A DNA stretch of 64,000 nucleotides from Gyrodactylus bullatarudis (GCA_012064415.1 SSNU01000144.1:361084-425083), one strand, 5' to 3'; numbered from the stretch's first letter, positions 13,689-27,144 are shown. Numbers and translations are program-made. The notes: generated from the letters alone by a model not told the origin.

Positions 13689-13982
13689 ATTGTCTTCTAT
13701 AGGGTTCGCTCACTGCCTGACTAGGTTGTCTTCTGGTTTGTATTTGGCTACCTTTAGGGCCATAAAAAAGAAAAGACGACGAGGATGTAGTATTAAAAGA
13801 GTTTAATAATAATAGTTCTTATATTAATTCTGATTATTATAATAACCACTATCCTTATAATTTTTTAAACTCTTTTAATACTACATCCTCGTCGTCTTTT
13901 CTTTTTTATAGCCCTAAAGGTAGCCAAATACAAACCAGAAGACAACCTAGTCAGGCAGCGAGCGAACCTTATAGAAGACAAT
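13689..13982. repeat. Near-perfect inverted repeat, 118-bp arms, 58-bp spacer
   Basis: Arms at 13689-13806 and 13865-13982 are reverse complements with only a few differences seen by eye (for example CACTGCC against CGCTGCC, and CCATAAA against CTATAAA). The transcript of either strand would fold into a hairpin of over 100 bp. On the plus strand one frame runs open from the left arm through the spacer and right arm to a TAA at about 13981-13983. It begins after a TAA in the left arm, is Asn/Ser/Tyr-rich in the spacer, and in the right arm reads SPKGSQIQTRRQPSQ followed by EPYRRQ-stop, which looks like the C-terminus of a real protein. The arms could therefore be an inverted duplication of a coding fragment, or a foldback element. 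No target-site duplication was found. Confidence 0.9.
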
Positions 13983-16927
13983 AAAATATCTGTTCCTTAA
14001 AATATAGGATTCCCATTTTTTGACTGCAATATGTAATTTGTAAATAGATAAATCGAATACAGGAGTGGTAAATTGAAATGAAAATGAGAATTACGATTGA
14101 TGCATTAAATGATGGAAAATATTATATAAAGAGTTTATATAATTTTATAGCTTTTACACTCTAAGTAGCATTCATAAAAACATCATCATCAGATCGGGAT
14201 AATTTATGATGGAAAAGTCAGCAAATCTACTCCTTCATTTATGATACTAATCTTGTGTATGTAATTTTGTCTTTCTTGTCTTGACAGGATATTTCTGTTA
14301 GTGATATGATGACATCGTGAAAGGTATTTGAAGTAAACCTCATTCGCTTATTCTCCCCGAAAATAAGTCAATTTCTCAGGTTGTTTACAAAAATCTATCC
14401 TGATTTATTTCAATAAGGCTCTCTATTCTAATGATTAATTCGTCAGATGTACTATTTCTTGTAACATAATTTATAAATACGCATTCAATATTTTAATGCA
14501 TCTACTACTAGTACAATGCTACAGTAATTGTGATGCAAAATAAAAATAGAGATAGAAACTCATCAGAAACATCTCCTCTTTTCTATACGCTATTGGTTGA
14601 ATAGCCAATGAAAATGCATCATTCTTATTCTTATACAGTCACTTAGTTTTGAAAAGAAAAAAAACGTTACAAATTACCTATTATTAATTTTTTTCGTTCA
14701 CTCTTGAATCAGCTCTCTCTCTCTCTGCCTTTGCTCCCTTTGGTTAAAAGAAATTTTCAGTGGATAATACACCAAGAATACAAGCATCAAGGGAACGGAT
14801 TTCATCTCGAGCTAAACTCAAACCTGTGAATTTATTTGTTTATCAATGTGAGTTTCAGTTACTTTTTAAATGATTAATCAGTTATCGAACTCCTCTCAAT
14901 TAATAATAGTTTATTTAAAATTGTAATTTAATATTTAATTAAAAAATCATGAGTGAAAATGTTTAAGGAGGACTTAAACCAATACAAAGTGGTATGCTAG
15001 AATGCTTTCTCAAGTACTGTAGTGAAACAAGTGTTTATTTCTGTGCAATTCCTTAACAATACATTTTAGACTTGATAGATATATTTCATAGATCTACAGG
15101 TGATCAAAATCAACATCGCGTCAATTCCTGATAGATTTTCACGTATTTTCTAATAAATTATCTAAAACCATTTGAATTAAGTGATATCTCGTTCATAAAT
15201 ACTAAAATATTAGAATAATTTTATCGAACAAAACAAGTGTTGGGTTTTCATAAAAAGTTTAAGTGTATCAATGAAGTTTTTCTAGTTTTCAGCTATTATT
15301 TTTGAAAACTATTACTCTATTTCTTAATAATGAATTAAGAAAATTTCTTCTGGCCTTATGCTCTTTCTTTCTTTCTCTATTTCTGAGGATAAACTCTATC
15401 CTTTTTCCCGTTTTACTTCTATGGGAGGGAATAGTCTTGAAATAAAGATTCTTCTTTCCATAGTCCGATAGTGGAAAATGCTGGCTAACATTTACATCAG
15501 TTTTGTATTAGAAACAAATAGGCAAATTATGAACATTATTCGATTCAACCAATTTTTTTTATTAATAATTGGTTAGCGTTATTTACAAAATGTTCCTTGT
15601 CAAAATTACTTTGCATTGCTAGATATTTTTTCTCATTTACAAAGGCAAAATTCAATTCGGAATCCTAAATGATTTATTCTTTTCTCGAAATTTGGTTCTT
15701 TTTCCAGTCGGTTATTCTATCATTGTTTTTCATCAATGGAAGCATTAAAAAACATTGATTGCACCTCAAAATTGAAAAGAATCAAAGAGTCTGTCTATTG
15801 TTAAGTTCTCTCTTTCTTTAAAGATTTTCCCTAATATTTTTTGACATCCGAAACTGAAGAATAGTATCTCTGGAATTTTCTTTCCATTAGACACTACTCC
15901 TTAAATTTTTTATTGGCAAAAGTATCTAGTTCTGTATTTAATTTTGTTTTTCCCCCTAAAATATTTACTACTATCAGTTTTAAAAGAATGAGATGAACAT
16001 GTAGATTTTATGTAGAATTTTCCATATAAAAACATTTCTCTAGTTTCCGTTCTAAAATCGATAGCGCTTTTATTTAACTGAAATCATACATTTTAGCAAG
16101 GAATCCCCATTCACCTATTTTTTATATTATTGCTTCCAACAAGCCCTGAATATATTGTACAAAATTTCTTTTTTAAACTGATTTTTGAATATTTTTTATA
16201 AGGAATTAATTATCTTCAGATCAGGATATCATGCCTGGCTTACATTTGACTCGAGTAACAAATATCGATTACTATTTGCAAATATTTTATTTACAATCTA
16301 TACGATCTTGACAACATGTATCGACTAATTGCTAACTACTCACTTTACCATCCTCTGCATCCTTTGCATGTGGAAAAAACTCTCTGCTACTAATAATACT
16401 TGTGAGGGACAAGGTTTTTTTAAACTTGTAACAAAATATCTTTTAGCAGATTTTGTAACACTGCTTTGGCAATAGTACTTGTGTCAATTATAATTTTGAA
16501 GGAAATTTGTAGAATATTTATTGGTACTAAATATATATTTTGGGTATGTAGGAAGAGTAATCTATGTTGAAAGAAATTCTAATGTAGAAAAAGACCACAC
16601 ACCTAGTTAAATTGCATTCGTCTTACATAACAACAGTATTATTATTATTCTTAATATAATTTATTATCAATGCAAGAATATCCTGATGAAACCAAAATGT
16701 TTCAATTTGGCTTCCTACGATTGCCAATAGGATAATATTTTTCTTGATTATTTGAAACCTATCTGGAGTTTACTAAAGATCTTTTAATGATCCGTGATCG
16801 TAGATGAAAATTTTATTATTCCTTGCCTAGAAACCTATCTCTCTCTCTGATTTTTCTGTGTATCGATGAAAGAAAACTCAGGACGCTAGAAAGAGTCTTT
16901 GGAAAAGTGAAAACACAAATTGAAATT
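13983..16927. other. AT-rich region, nothing recognised
   Basis: No coding frame of note, no tRNA and no strong inverted repeat. A short CT-rich run lies near 14712. Confidence 0.5.
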
Positions 16928-17097
16928 GCCCGGTGTGGCGTAGTGGTATCTCTCTCACCTTTCATTCGGACACCTCGGTCCCAGGTTCAAACCCTCCCAC
17001 ACCGGGCACACTCTTTCCCTGTTCTCTTATTTGTACAATCATTAATATTTATAATTCTGTAAATAAAAATGTTCGATTTCAAAAAAAATAATAAAAT
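16928..17097 (+). mobile_element. tRNA-derived SINE-like unit with pol III A and B boxes and A-rich tail
   Basis: Nucleotides 16928-17008 look tRNA-derived. An A box TGGCGTAGTGG starts at 16936 and a B box GGTTCAAACCC at 16984, at tRNA-like spacing. The ends GCCCGGTGTGG and CCACACCGGGC pair perfectly over 11 bp. A functional tRNA does not fit: an 11-bp acceptor is too long, the D stem does not pair, and the stem around TTCAAAC has C-C mismatches. Some 90 unrelated bases follow, ending in an A-rich run (CAAAAAAAATAATAAAATAAT near 17077-17097), the usual SINE plan. No flanking target-site duplication is visible. The unit is GC-rich compared with its surroundings, which supports insertion. A diverged tRNA pseudogene is the alternative. 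Confidence 0.6.
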
Positions 17098-18117
17098 AAT
17101 CTATAATGAGGATTTTTAAAGCTATTGTGATTAACGGGAGATCTAACTAACTTGGTGTGAAGTATGAAGCTGTTTTCATTCATTTCATTTATCACAAGAT
17201 CACATTTACTAGACGCTTTCTGCATGAAAACAAAAAATGTTTTCAGTGTGTTTATTGTCAGTTTATTGTCACTTGTTTCTAGCTAGTCTTTAAGGGGGTT
17301 TTGAATTTTGGATTGAAAATTATATAAGCACCAATAATAAGTTTCCTTGAGTAATTTACCACCCAAATCAAAATAATTTTTATGAAGGTGAGTGAAAGTC
17401 AATTACTTCTTAGTAGGGAGTCCCTACTAAAATTAGAACAAAATGGGTAAAAAGTATTTTTATTATAATAAAAATTCAATTAAAATCGTAATTTTATTGC
17501 AATTTAATTAAGAAATCAATTGAATAATTTGGGCAATTATGTCTCTTATAAGAAATAAAATGGTTTATTAAAAAGTGAATAGCGAGACCATAAATTTACA
17601 TGTATTCCTATCTATCATATCAAAATTAGATAGTTTGATATTTGAGGTTTCAGTATTCCTTGATCTCTAATCTTAATCCAAGATCTCCCACTGATCTTAC
17701 ACAATATTTCTATATTATTAGCTCTGATTTTTTTTGATTTCGACTAATCTGACTTTTAGTTTCTCCAGAGTCTATTGATTTTTGTCTTTTTCCGTAGTTA
17801 TATGAAAATTTCACACTCTCATCCATATACCTAAAAGTACATGTTCAAATAATAGATTTAATTCGAACTTTTTCCATCTCAAATTCAAAACACTAGTTCT
17901 AATTTGAGAGATGAATTCAGTTTAGATCAAAAGAAACATTGGAACTATCATACAACATACTACTAATATGATATATAAGTAAAACAATTATTCAAGAAAC
18001 CTGATATAGCTGTAATTAGAGAAGTATTTTTCTGTTTCTCGAAAACTTGTAAAAAATTACATCCTGATTTCATCAAAGCATTCACTATTTCTCTATTTAA
18101 ATCTAAAATTCAATTTA
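17098..18117. other. AT-rich region, nothing recognised
   Basis: No coding frame or repeat that I can support. Confidence 0.5.
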
Positions 18118-18563
18118 ATAGTAATTATTGGGTTTTGAACTCATGGGGGAAGGTTAGAGAAAACAGACGTATTATAGTGATTAACGTTATATTTCGCCAG
18201 GTCTCTTCAGACTTACCTTGGTTGGCATATAAATGCTATCACAATGCTAAATTTTTGTGCACTTCCATTGGTTGAGTTGATTGCAAATTGCATCAAAGAA
18301 ACAGGGAGGGGGGTTCACTTCTCATTTCACTTTTTGCCTCTTCATGAATGCATCAATTTGTAGCTGACCAGTGAAACCTCTTCTCTTTCGTTTAGTCACT
18401 GGGCGTTTTCCATTCTTTCTTTTCTCGGTAATTACAGGTTGGCTTGTAATTTGATTATCAACTATTGTTGACTTCTCTTGAATTTTAAATATAACGTTAA
18501 TCACTATAATATACGTCTGTTTTCTCTAACCTTTCCCATGAGTTCAGAACCCAATAATAGTAA
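18118..18563. mobile_element. 446-bp foldback-type element with about 77-bp terminal inverted repeats
   Basis: Arms at about 18118-18194 and 18487-18563 are imperfect inverted copies: AACTCATGGG, GGTTAGAGAAAACAGACGTA and AGTGATTAACGTTATATTT are shared in inverted order, with a few substitutions and small indels. The interior of about 290 bp differs from the arms. On the minus strand, a frame from 18504 (GTG, inside the right arm) to 18322 ends with a basic stretch and QLQIDAFMKRQKVK-stop. That resembles a PCNA-interacting (PIP) box at a protein C-terminus (Gln-X-X-Ile-X-X-Phe, then basic). Near 18220 the minus strand also has ATGCCAACCAAG before GTAAGT, a consensus splice donor. A captured exon in a foldback transposon, or an inverted duplication flanking a gene fragment, are both possible. 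No transposase is present. Confidence 0.75.
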
Positions 18564-19550
18564 TATTTTTGATGAAGTTCGACAATATTATCGTTCAAAT
18601 TAATAGTAATTCGCTCTCTTTTTCCCTCTACATACTTCGTAGTAGCAGTTTTATGATCGGCAAATGTAATTTGAATAGTTTAAGAAATTTCTTTCTTTAT
18701 AGAGCGTACCATTTGATTACGCAGACTTTACTTATTCATACGCTTCTCTTAGGGAAATAAACAAAGATGAATATTTCATCTAGTTATGCGTACTTGTTCA
18801 TGATATATCTATTCTCTTACGGGGTTTTAACAAGAACCAATTTGAGATCTCACGTAGCAAATTCGTACTGAACTGCTAACTCGTAGTTGAGTTTTACTTT
18901 TAGAAAGAAACATGAAATTGGGGTGTGAAAAAATCTTAATCCCATAAAGTCCCACTGGGTTATTTTTATCACAGATCCTTTACCACCCGTTATACCGCTT
19001 TACTTAAGAGGCTAATAAATTATCAGTGAACAAGAGTAAAAATTCAATTGAAATTCTTTCTTATTTTAGTTTTCTTTTGAAAGACAACAAAACTATTATT
19101 CTCTTTATCCTAGTCAACAAATTTTGTTACCAACAATAAATTCCTTTTCCTCCTGATCCTGATGATTACGATGATGATGATGATGATGATAGAACGTTTA
19201 ACTTCTTCGTATTACTTTCCATGAAATTAAATTATTTCTGCTACATATCCAACACTAGGCAATTAAACTGTGTAACAAAACTATCTGTTTCCTTTTAATA
19301 ATAATAACTTGATGTGAGATAATAATAATTTTATTACTCAGTAATACTACAGCTACTCTATTTCTGATTGACAAAGTTTATCAGATTACAATGATGTTAT
19401 TTCTATTTACATTCGTGTAATCAGGATTAAGCTTATCCCTCGTAAAGAGACATTTTGAAGATTTGACTTGTTGATGCTTAGAATGTAATAAAGTCTTCTA
19501 AATTTAGTTCTACCTTTCTTGTTCATTATAAATTGATTAGTTGAATGCGT

Positions 19551-19573
19551 GAGAGGGAGAGAGAGAGAGAGAG
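19551..19573. repeat. (GA)n microsatellite
   Basis: GA dinucleotide run with one GGG interruption. Confidence 0.95.
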
Positions 19574-22500
19574 TAGATGTAATGTATTTTCTTACGCCTC
19601 ATTCTTTTTTCAACTTTCTTTAATCCATATAAGGCATCCAAATTGCTCAATGTCCCTCATTTGAGTGTGTTTATCAGTATTTATTAATTAAACATTGCAC
19701 TTGCTTTGTATTATTTTATAGCAGTCATTATTTATTTATTTATTTCTCAACTTTTCTTTCTCTTTTCTATAAATGATTACTTGTTCATTTGAGCTTAGTT
19801 TTAATCATAATACGACATTAAATACAGTGTTTCTGGTAATCTTTTCTCTATTCCTATACAAACTCTTTTTTCCTCATTATTCGAGTCTCTCTTAATGTGA
19901 AAGAAATTCCCTCAGATAATTCCTTAGTTGAGTTTATAAGGGGTAGATCCAGTTATTTACATTGAAGATATGAGATATTTCTGAAGAGGAAGGAAATGAG
20001 GACCATTACCACAATTGTTCATAGTTGTTGTGAACGTTTATCTGATTTATTCTCTACAAAGATGTATGAGACTTATAATTATAAACTTGAATGTTATCCA
20101 AGTTGGATTTGAAAAAAATAAATTTGAACAATTCTACACTACACACAGTACATTAAGTTAATATTTCTCCTTTTTGCAAAATTATTTTCAAGTTTCTTCA
20201 ACAATTTCATGAATTGAGAATCTAAAGTTGGTTGAAATTTATCTCACTTTAAGAGTTGAGCGTTAATTAAAAAATAGGAGAATCGCCAAAGTTTTCCTTG
20301 TCTTATTTGAATTTTATAATTCCTAACTAAAACTATAATAGCTACCTTTTCTTTGAGAAAAAAAGATACTGAAAATCAAAAAGGAATACTTCCAACTCAT
20401 CAGTTACAATCACGATCATTGATCTGATTTATATTCTCTGTCGATCATTTTAATAATACAACAATCCCGATTCATTATCAAAAATCATGATGAATACAGA
20501 AATAATGGATTATTTCTTACGTGCCTGATAAAATACCAAAAATACACCAGCATAGTACAGATTAGTAATTTCAAAATAAATCATCAATTGCTTCCTGCAG
20601 GCATCAGTAGATTATCCTCGCAGATGAAATAAACCAGCACACCATGAGAAATTATACTTTTTTAGATTTTTTTCATGTTACAAAATTTAATAATGGAAAT
20701 TCTAGACGTTTGAAAGTAGACTAATCCAGTTATTTTTTAATTAAAAATAAAGTTAAATTTGATTTTATTTTGGCAGTTATTATGAAAATTTCAATTTATG
20801 CATCAAGAATTCGAATATGGTTGTATTTTAGAATAAGGAAATTTTTTAATTTTTGCGCCAAATTTTTAATATTTTGAAATCTGAGTGTTTATTAATTTGA
20901 AAGTGGGAGATATTTTTCAGGATCTCAATACGATTTATTGATCTTTTTCACTAGTTAAGGAAAAAATTTATGCTTTTTTTATTATTTTGTTTTTTGAAAA
21001 ATTTAATCCCAGTTTTTGAAGAGCTGTTGAGAGAGTCAATCATCATTCTCACTACCATCCCTTTCTCTAAAGGGTAGAGAATACAATTGAATTCATGTTT
21101 AAAGTTATAGTCAAGCCCTTACCTTAATTAATTCACCTCAATGCCAGCTCATCAGTAGACTCAAATTCATTAAACACGAAAATAGGAGGAAATTTTCCTA
21201 GCTCTGTCTAATTGCAATTAGTAGGGATTATTGAGAAAATCGATTCGGCATCGCTAATATCTGTATCTTTGAAAATTGGCTTATTGATTTTATTTCCACT
21301 TTTGAGATATGCCTGTACCTTGATTTAATCTTTAGTCCAATAGATAGAGTCTCTAATCTGATTAAGTGGTATATTCCTTAAACTCCAAATCCATGTATCC
21401 TTTTTGTTATTTTAGTGATTTATAAAACTGTTGAAGTGAACTCTGTCAAAAATTGTCTCTCATTACTGAATACTTTTTTGAGCATTGTCACTTTTTTGAT
21501 TTTTCGTCCAAAGGGCCGACTTCATTGTTTACTCTGCTAACATTATTTACGTTGACAGTAAAATTATCAATCGATACATACTATTGCTTCATGAAAATCT
21601 CTCTCTCTCTCAACTCTATTTTTATTTCAAAATAATTGGATTTTTACTCTCGTTCCCAAAATCGTACTGTATTTTGCAGATTCATTTTCTTCTTCTTTGC
21701 TGCATTTCACATTCATGTAAATAATTCATCAACATTTTCACTGATGATCTAAGTTAATTATCTTTTCTATTTACCAAACAACTAGGTGAATAGATAAATA
21801 AATTTCCCAACTATTCTTGATATTTTTAACTACATGATCAACCACTATTTTTTCATTCGCTAAAACAGCTGTATAAGCAAATTTCCTAATAAAACATCGA
21901 TCCTTTTCCTTCTGATGATAGAACTAAGTTTCATCTTGCTATTATAACATGACTATTAATTTAAGCCATTGGTCACTAACGTATTGATGACTTCTATGAG
22001 AAAATCTGTTTGTAGAATTAAATAAACCGATGTCAGAATATTTCACGCATAAAGAACTCTTTCAGGACGTTACATTCTGTATTTAATATTTATCCGAGAA
22101 AAAAAGCTGATTTAAAAAAATATATTTTAAAAGTGATGATATATTCCATCTGGTCTGGTTGTTTATTCACAGAGTGAAAATGTCTGATAAACTCGAAGAA
22201 ATTAGTCATTTGGAAAAGGGGAAAGACGAATGTTTACTGATCAAATTTTAATACATACTGCACATACATACATAAATAGGTAATCCATCTTTAGATAAAA
22301 TTTCATTATCGTTATGTTTATGGTTTCTCTTCTTTTCTAGTTTGAAGAAAAAAAAGTATCTGTCAAATTATGTCATATTCATATTTCTGTGTGCTTTTGT
22401 CATTATTCGATTCTCCCATTTACTCTCTTCAAATTGAATTTCCTTTTTCAAAAAAATGACTCTTTAAAAAAGTATGCCAGAAAATCAGAAAAAGCATTCA

Positions 22501-25500
22501 GGAAGATTAATTCAGATTCGCTTAGCAAACCTTGTACCATTTTCCAGTTTAATATTGACCCTCAACTGCTGTTTCTAATGGGAAAGCAAATAATGTTTTT
22601 TTTGACTTTGAATGAAGTAAGAAAAGATGCCAGGTTGTTTCACAAATGAAGATCTCTATTTCGGCCTCATTCATCAATATGATACATGTTATATACAGGT
22701 TTAACAAATTGAAAGATATGGCCTCTCCTATGGAACTGATACTTGCTTGTCTGATTTCTAGCATCTAGGTGGGAGAAGTTAGATTCTATATGAACATAGT
22801 AATCACTTTCTGCTATTACTCAGTAGGTTTAATGTCTAAAAAATGACCTGTAAAAATTTGGACCAATAAGGCCATCTCTTTCAATCAGTTAAACCTGTAT
22901 CTATACGGCCCTAAATAGAGATCTTATCTTCTTCATGTCATTTTCCTATGTGATCGGTAGCTCAGCTGAAAACCAAAGTCACAGAGCACTTATCTCAGTT
23001 AAATATTGATTCTTAATGGTGATTCTTCATTTAAATCAAGTTCCGTTTATATCAGACTGATGTACGATCCATCTTACTTTATTATTCTTGAATGAATACA
23101 GTAGTAGTGGTTTTATAAATATTCGACATTGTTGTTTTAAACACTCTAATTTCAGATGACCATTTTCAGGTGTGCAAATGAAAAATCATTCTAATTTCTA
23201 TATGTGTGTTTTATAAATTAACCACTTCTCTCTTTGCCTATGCATTTCTTTGAATCTTCTCTATTCATTTCTCCATCTATAAAACTGCGCACAATGTTTT
23301 TTTAACCACAAGAAAATTAAAAACTGTATTTCAGTTGGTAATAATAATATGTACATTAACTTATACTTTATTTTGTGTGTTTTTCTCCCTTTTCTGATAA
23401 AATACTTGGTTGGATATGCAGAAGCAAGGCTACAGCGCATAGAATAAATCCCCCTTTTTTCTATTTTGCAGATGAGAGAGATTGATCTTCTCGGTGTGAA
23501 ATTTATTTCTTGAACTTGCCCTGATACTTGAATACATCTCAAGGTAAATTAAAAGTTCAATGCATATTGATTGTATTTTATACCAATCCAAATGAGCTCC
23601 ATTCTATTTTTTAGATTATTTTAATTTCGTGTTTATGCCTAAATAATTATAATTATGTTCAAGTAAAATGATGGGATTCTTTTGAAACGACTCATCTTCT
23701 ATTAACTACAAATAACATGAGTGTTGATATGAAAAACGGTACAATTGCTTTTTAACCCACTCGGAATAGAATAAATTAAAGGGCCTCGAAGAGTTGATAA
23801 AAATATTCTAGATCATTTAGTTATAATACTCTGGATCTTTGAACAATAAATCTTTTAAGCATTCCTTCGAAAAAATTCTCATCAGTGCAAAAGTTTTAAA
23901 TCTATGGTTATTTCTTTCATATAAACTGATATAAATGAAATGCTATAAATCAACTTTTTAAAGAATATGTATCGGTCTAATGATGCCATAGATTGCTAGA
24001 ATTTAGTCAGAATTTCTTTCCTAAACTCAAGATTTATTAGGCTAGATAATTTATTAGTTAGTGAAAAGTTATCAAATTTCTCGATTAATGATAATAGATT
24101 TACCATAATCCTTTGAATCCCTGCCTCTGAGGTATTTCAGACTAGTTTCTAGATATATTTTACACATACTAAACCTCTCTAAATGTTTTCTAAATATTTA
24201 CTAGACTATAGTTACATCAACTCTATGCAGTTTCATCATTCAGAGGTTTTACAAGTGGCTATTGTTATGCATTTCCATGCTTGTTTTGATAAACATGATA
24301 AAGTGGTTCGTCCATTTCTCTTGTAATATTCTCTATATTCTAGGGAACTAGAAGAGAAAAATAAATGAACTGAATTCCCTACTGAAAATCAAGCGTTAAT
24401 TCTTTCTCTTTCACTTTTTTTCAAAACAGAAATAAAAAAGGAAGGTAAAATTTCCCTCGAGTCATTAATTGAGCTTTTTGAAATTTCCTCTTCTTACAGG
24501 AAAATAAATTTTTCAATAAAACAATGTATGTATTAGCATTCTGTGTGTATTCTAAAGGTGTAGCTAGAAAAAAATCTATAGCAATCATCTCTTGCTGTTC
24601 AATCTCTATCAGAAGCAGTTACTAATTTCAATCAAATTGTCATCTTTAACTGCAAGAGACTCAACATAAATACTGATAGCATGGTTTTACTATATATTTA
24701 TTTTGGCCAAGCTTTAGTATAATTTATAACAACAAAAATAGGATATAGCTCAATTCAAAATTTGAAATCTAAACTGGCTCTTTGAATTGGCGAAATTTTA
24801 AGTTAGCTCTGATGATAAAAGCTATCTCAAGTATCGATTGATAAAAATGGAATCACTCAATGGAAAAATAAAGGTTTTAAATGTGTCCCAATAAATAAAG
24901 AAATTATTAATCTCGGTTGCTATCTACAGTATTTAAAAAACATTTATTTCGTAAGATTTTCTCTCCATTAATTTTATCTTGACGTTGCTGACTCATTCCT
25001 GAATGTTGAATCATCTCTTACTTTATCCTTAATTAGCTTTTGCCTCTTTTTCCATTACAATTTCCAGGAATTTTTGTCAAAAATTTAGTTCTACTTTAAT
25101 TGACTTTCAAGAAAACTCTCAAGTTTTGGGTTGATTAGGCAAATACTTACTTGGAAAGTGTGTAATCTAGAGGTTAAAATCCTTGGAAATTTCCGCCATG
25201 TTGGTATTCAAGGGACATCGATAGAAATTGATTCTTTTTAAATTCAAATTGACTGTAGTTTGTACAAGGGACTCGTCAAATTGACTACGTTATTAAATGA
25301 AAAATTGTAATTAAAATATTTATGATCTGACCAAGCAAAAATGTTTTGATAAAATATCAAAACTAATGCAGACAAATCTAAATGATAAAACATTCAAGAA
25401 CCGTAACTATAATAAATCATAAACAGAGAACACTTGCATGACTTTCAAGTTTCAACTAGATTACAGAACCACTGTTTAGGTTATTTATTTATCTCGATTT

Positions 25501-26252
25501 TTAATCTACTTTAGCCTTTTATACTCTTCTTCCATTGTTGAATGAACAAATAACCATGGTGAGGTTGCTTATATAAGTTAATCAGTAGTATCTGAATTAG
25601 GCCTCCAGATCAGAAAAGTTTCTGAATCAACTACTTGGTTCCCTATCAGAATTAGTTTAATGTCTGCAAAACTTCTACATTTGTTTCTAAGATTATAAAA
25701 TTATAGTCAACTAACTATGCTTTTTTCCCAAACCGAGTAGTTCTTAAAGGAAAATTAAATATGTAGATTATTTATTTTCCACTATGCAATTGCTGTCTAT
25801 TTTGCTTTATTTTCTGGCTTGAGGAATAAGGTATTGTTTTTTACCCAAGAAATATTAAAGATAATGAGATTCTTATGTATTTTTATCATCAAAATGACAT
25901 TAAGCCAAGTTGATATAAAGTCGGGAAAATAGATTAAATTCTTTCACACACCTGTATCAGGGACTATTGAGAATGTCTCAAATTTCAAAATTACTTCACT
26001 CTAGACGATTAAATAGTCTCAATAAAATTTTCACTTTTGCAATTAGCTGTCAGCTTTTATTGGGGAGGAAATATTCCATTTTTTTAATCAGTTCATTCAT
26101 TCATCAATGTGAATCTCTATGTCTCTTCTTATTCTCGTGTGTTTGTGTGTTTTTTTCGTTGTTTCTGTCTCATTTTCTCTCCTTTACCAAATCAATCACG
26201 AACAATATTATCCCCTGAAATCTAGTATGTTTCATGTGCACTCATTTTGGCA

Positions 26253-26272
26253 GACACACACACACACACACA
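26253..26272. repeat. (AC)n microsatellite
   Basis: Uninterrupted AC dinucleotide run. Confidence 0.95.
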
Positions 26273-26868
26273 TCAACTCAGAATATTCAATACAGTAGTT
26301 TGCCTATTATTATGATATGTGAAATTTTAGGGGAAAAAGACAAATTATCAAGTTTATATTTTCCCTTATATAAAAGAATATAAATATTTATATATCAAAT
26401 GATGAATTGGGAAGAATATGCCTATCCTTCTTTTTTGTTTTGTATAACTTGAAAAAGATTTCCCTCAAGATAAATACACCAGGTATTCTTTTGACGTTTT
26501 CCATCATTCCTCTCTTCAGACTGATATGACCAAGAAAAAATAAATTTCATGGTCCAACAATAAAGAATTGAACTAATCTCTCTTTTTTTCTATCAAATAT
26601 GATTTGGGAAATATTCTAATTCTATTATAATTGAATAAATTATTGAAGCATAAAAGAGGACTGCAATCTAATAAATATACTATTTTTCTTTGATTTTTCA
26701 GTCGAGAATTTTACAGATGATTTTTCAAAATACCTAAAAAATGGTAAGAACTCGTCATCCTCTCAGTACAGCACAATTAGAGCACATGATACTGTATCAT
26801 TATTATATTGCATGTTTTCACTACAACCACCACGACCACCACATTGCATGATAAATGTACAGCTATTC

Positions 26869-27144
26869 TCGATGAATTTGATGATATTTACAAAAATCTC
26901 TTTTTTCATCAAGGTGTCGAGATTTTTTGAAAATCTTTTGGAAAGGGGACATTTTCACCGATATAAGAAAATATTTTGGAAAAACACGGAAACATATTAA
27001 AATTCAAGTTGTCGCGGTTTCAGAAATTGTAGAAATCCTATTTTTTCACAAATTTTTTTCTTATATCAGTGAAAATATGCTCTTTGAACCGGTTTCCAAA
27101 AGATCTCCAAAAAATCTCGACACCTTGATTATAAATTCATCGAG
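26869..27144. mobile_element. MITE-like inverted repeat with an interrupted left flank
   Basis: The core is 26908-27129. ATCAAGGTGTCGAGATTTTT at the left end is matched inverted at the right end, and similarity continues inward through ATCTTTTGGAAA and, further in, the GATATAAGAAAA words. Outside the core, CTCGATGAATTT at 26869-26880 is also matched inverted at 27133-27144. On the left, about 27 bp (26881-26907) separate it from the core; on the right, only about 3 bp do. The simplest reading is a once longer inverted repeat that gained or lost sequence on one side. Two short plus-strand frames (26812-27000 and 26927-27178) lie in it and are probably chance. No transposase is encoded. Confidence 0.7.

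Larger units (their letters stand above)
18564..26868. other. 8-kb gene-poor AT-rich region with simple repeats
   Basis: No gene recognised. Microsatellites include (ATG)n at about 19169-19190, a GA tract at 19551-19573, TTTA repeats near 19727-19745 and an AC tract at about 26253-26272. Short frames (21453-21635, 22389-22649, 23261-23542, 25967-26218) lack motifs, signal peptides or family resemblance. The region may be intergenic, or part of a long intron or distal regulatory DNA. Confidence 0.55.

Noticed and set aside
16928..17008. Functional tRNA gene
   Set aside because: The acceptor is 11 bp, the D arm does not pair and the T stem has C-C mismatches, so it is called SINE-like instead.
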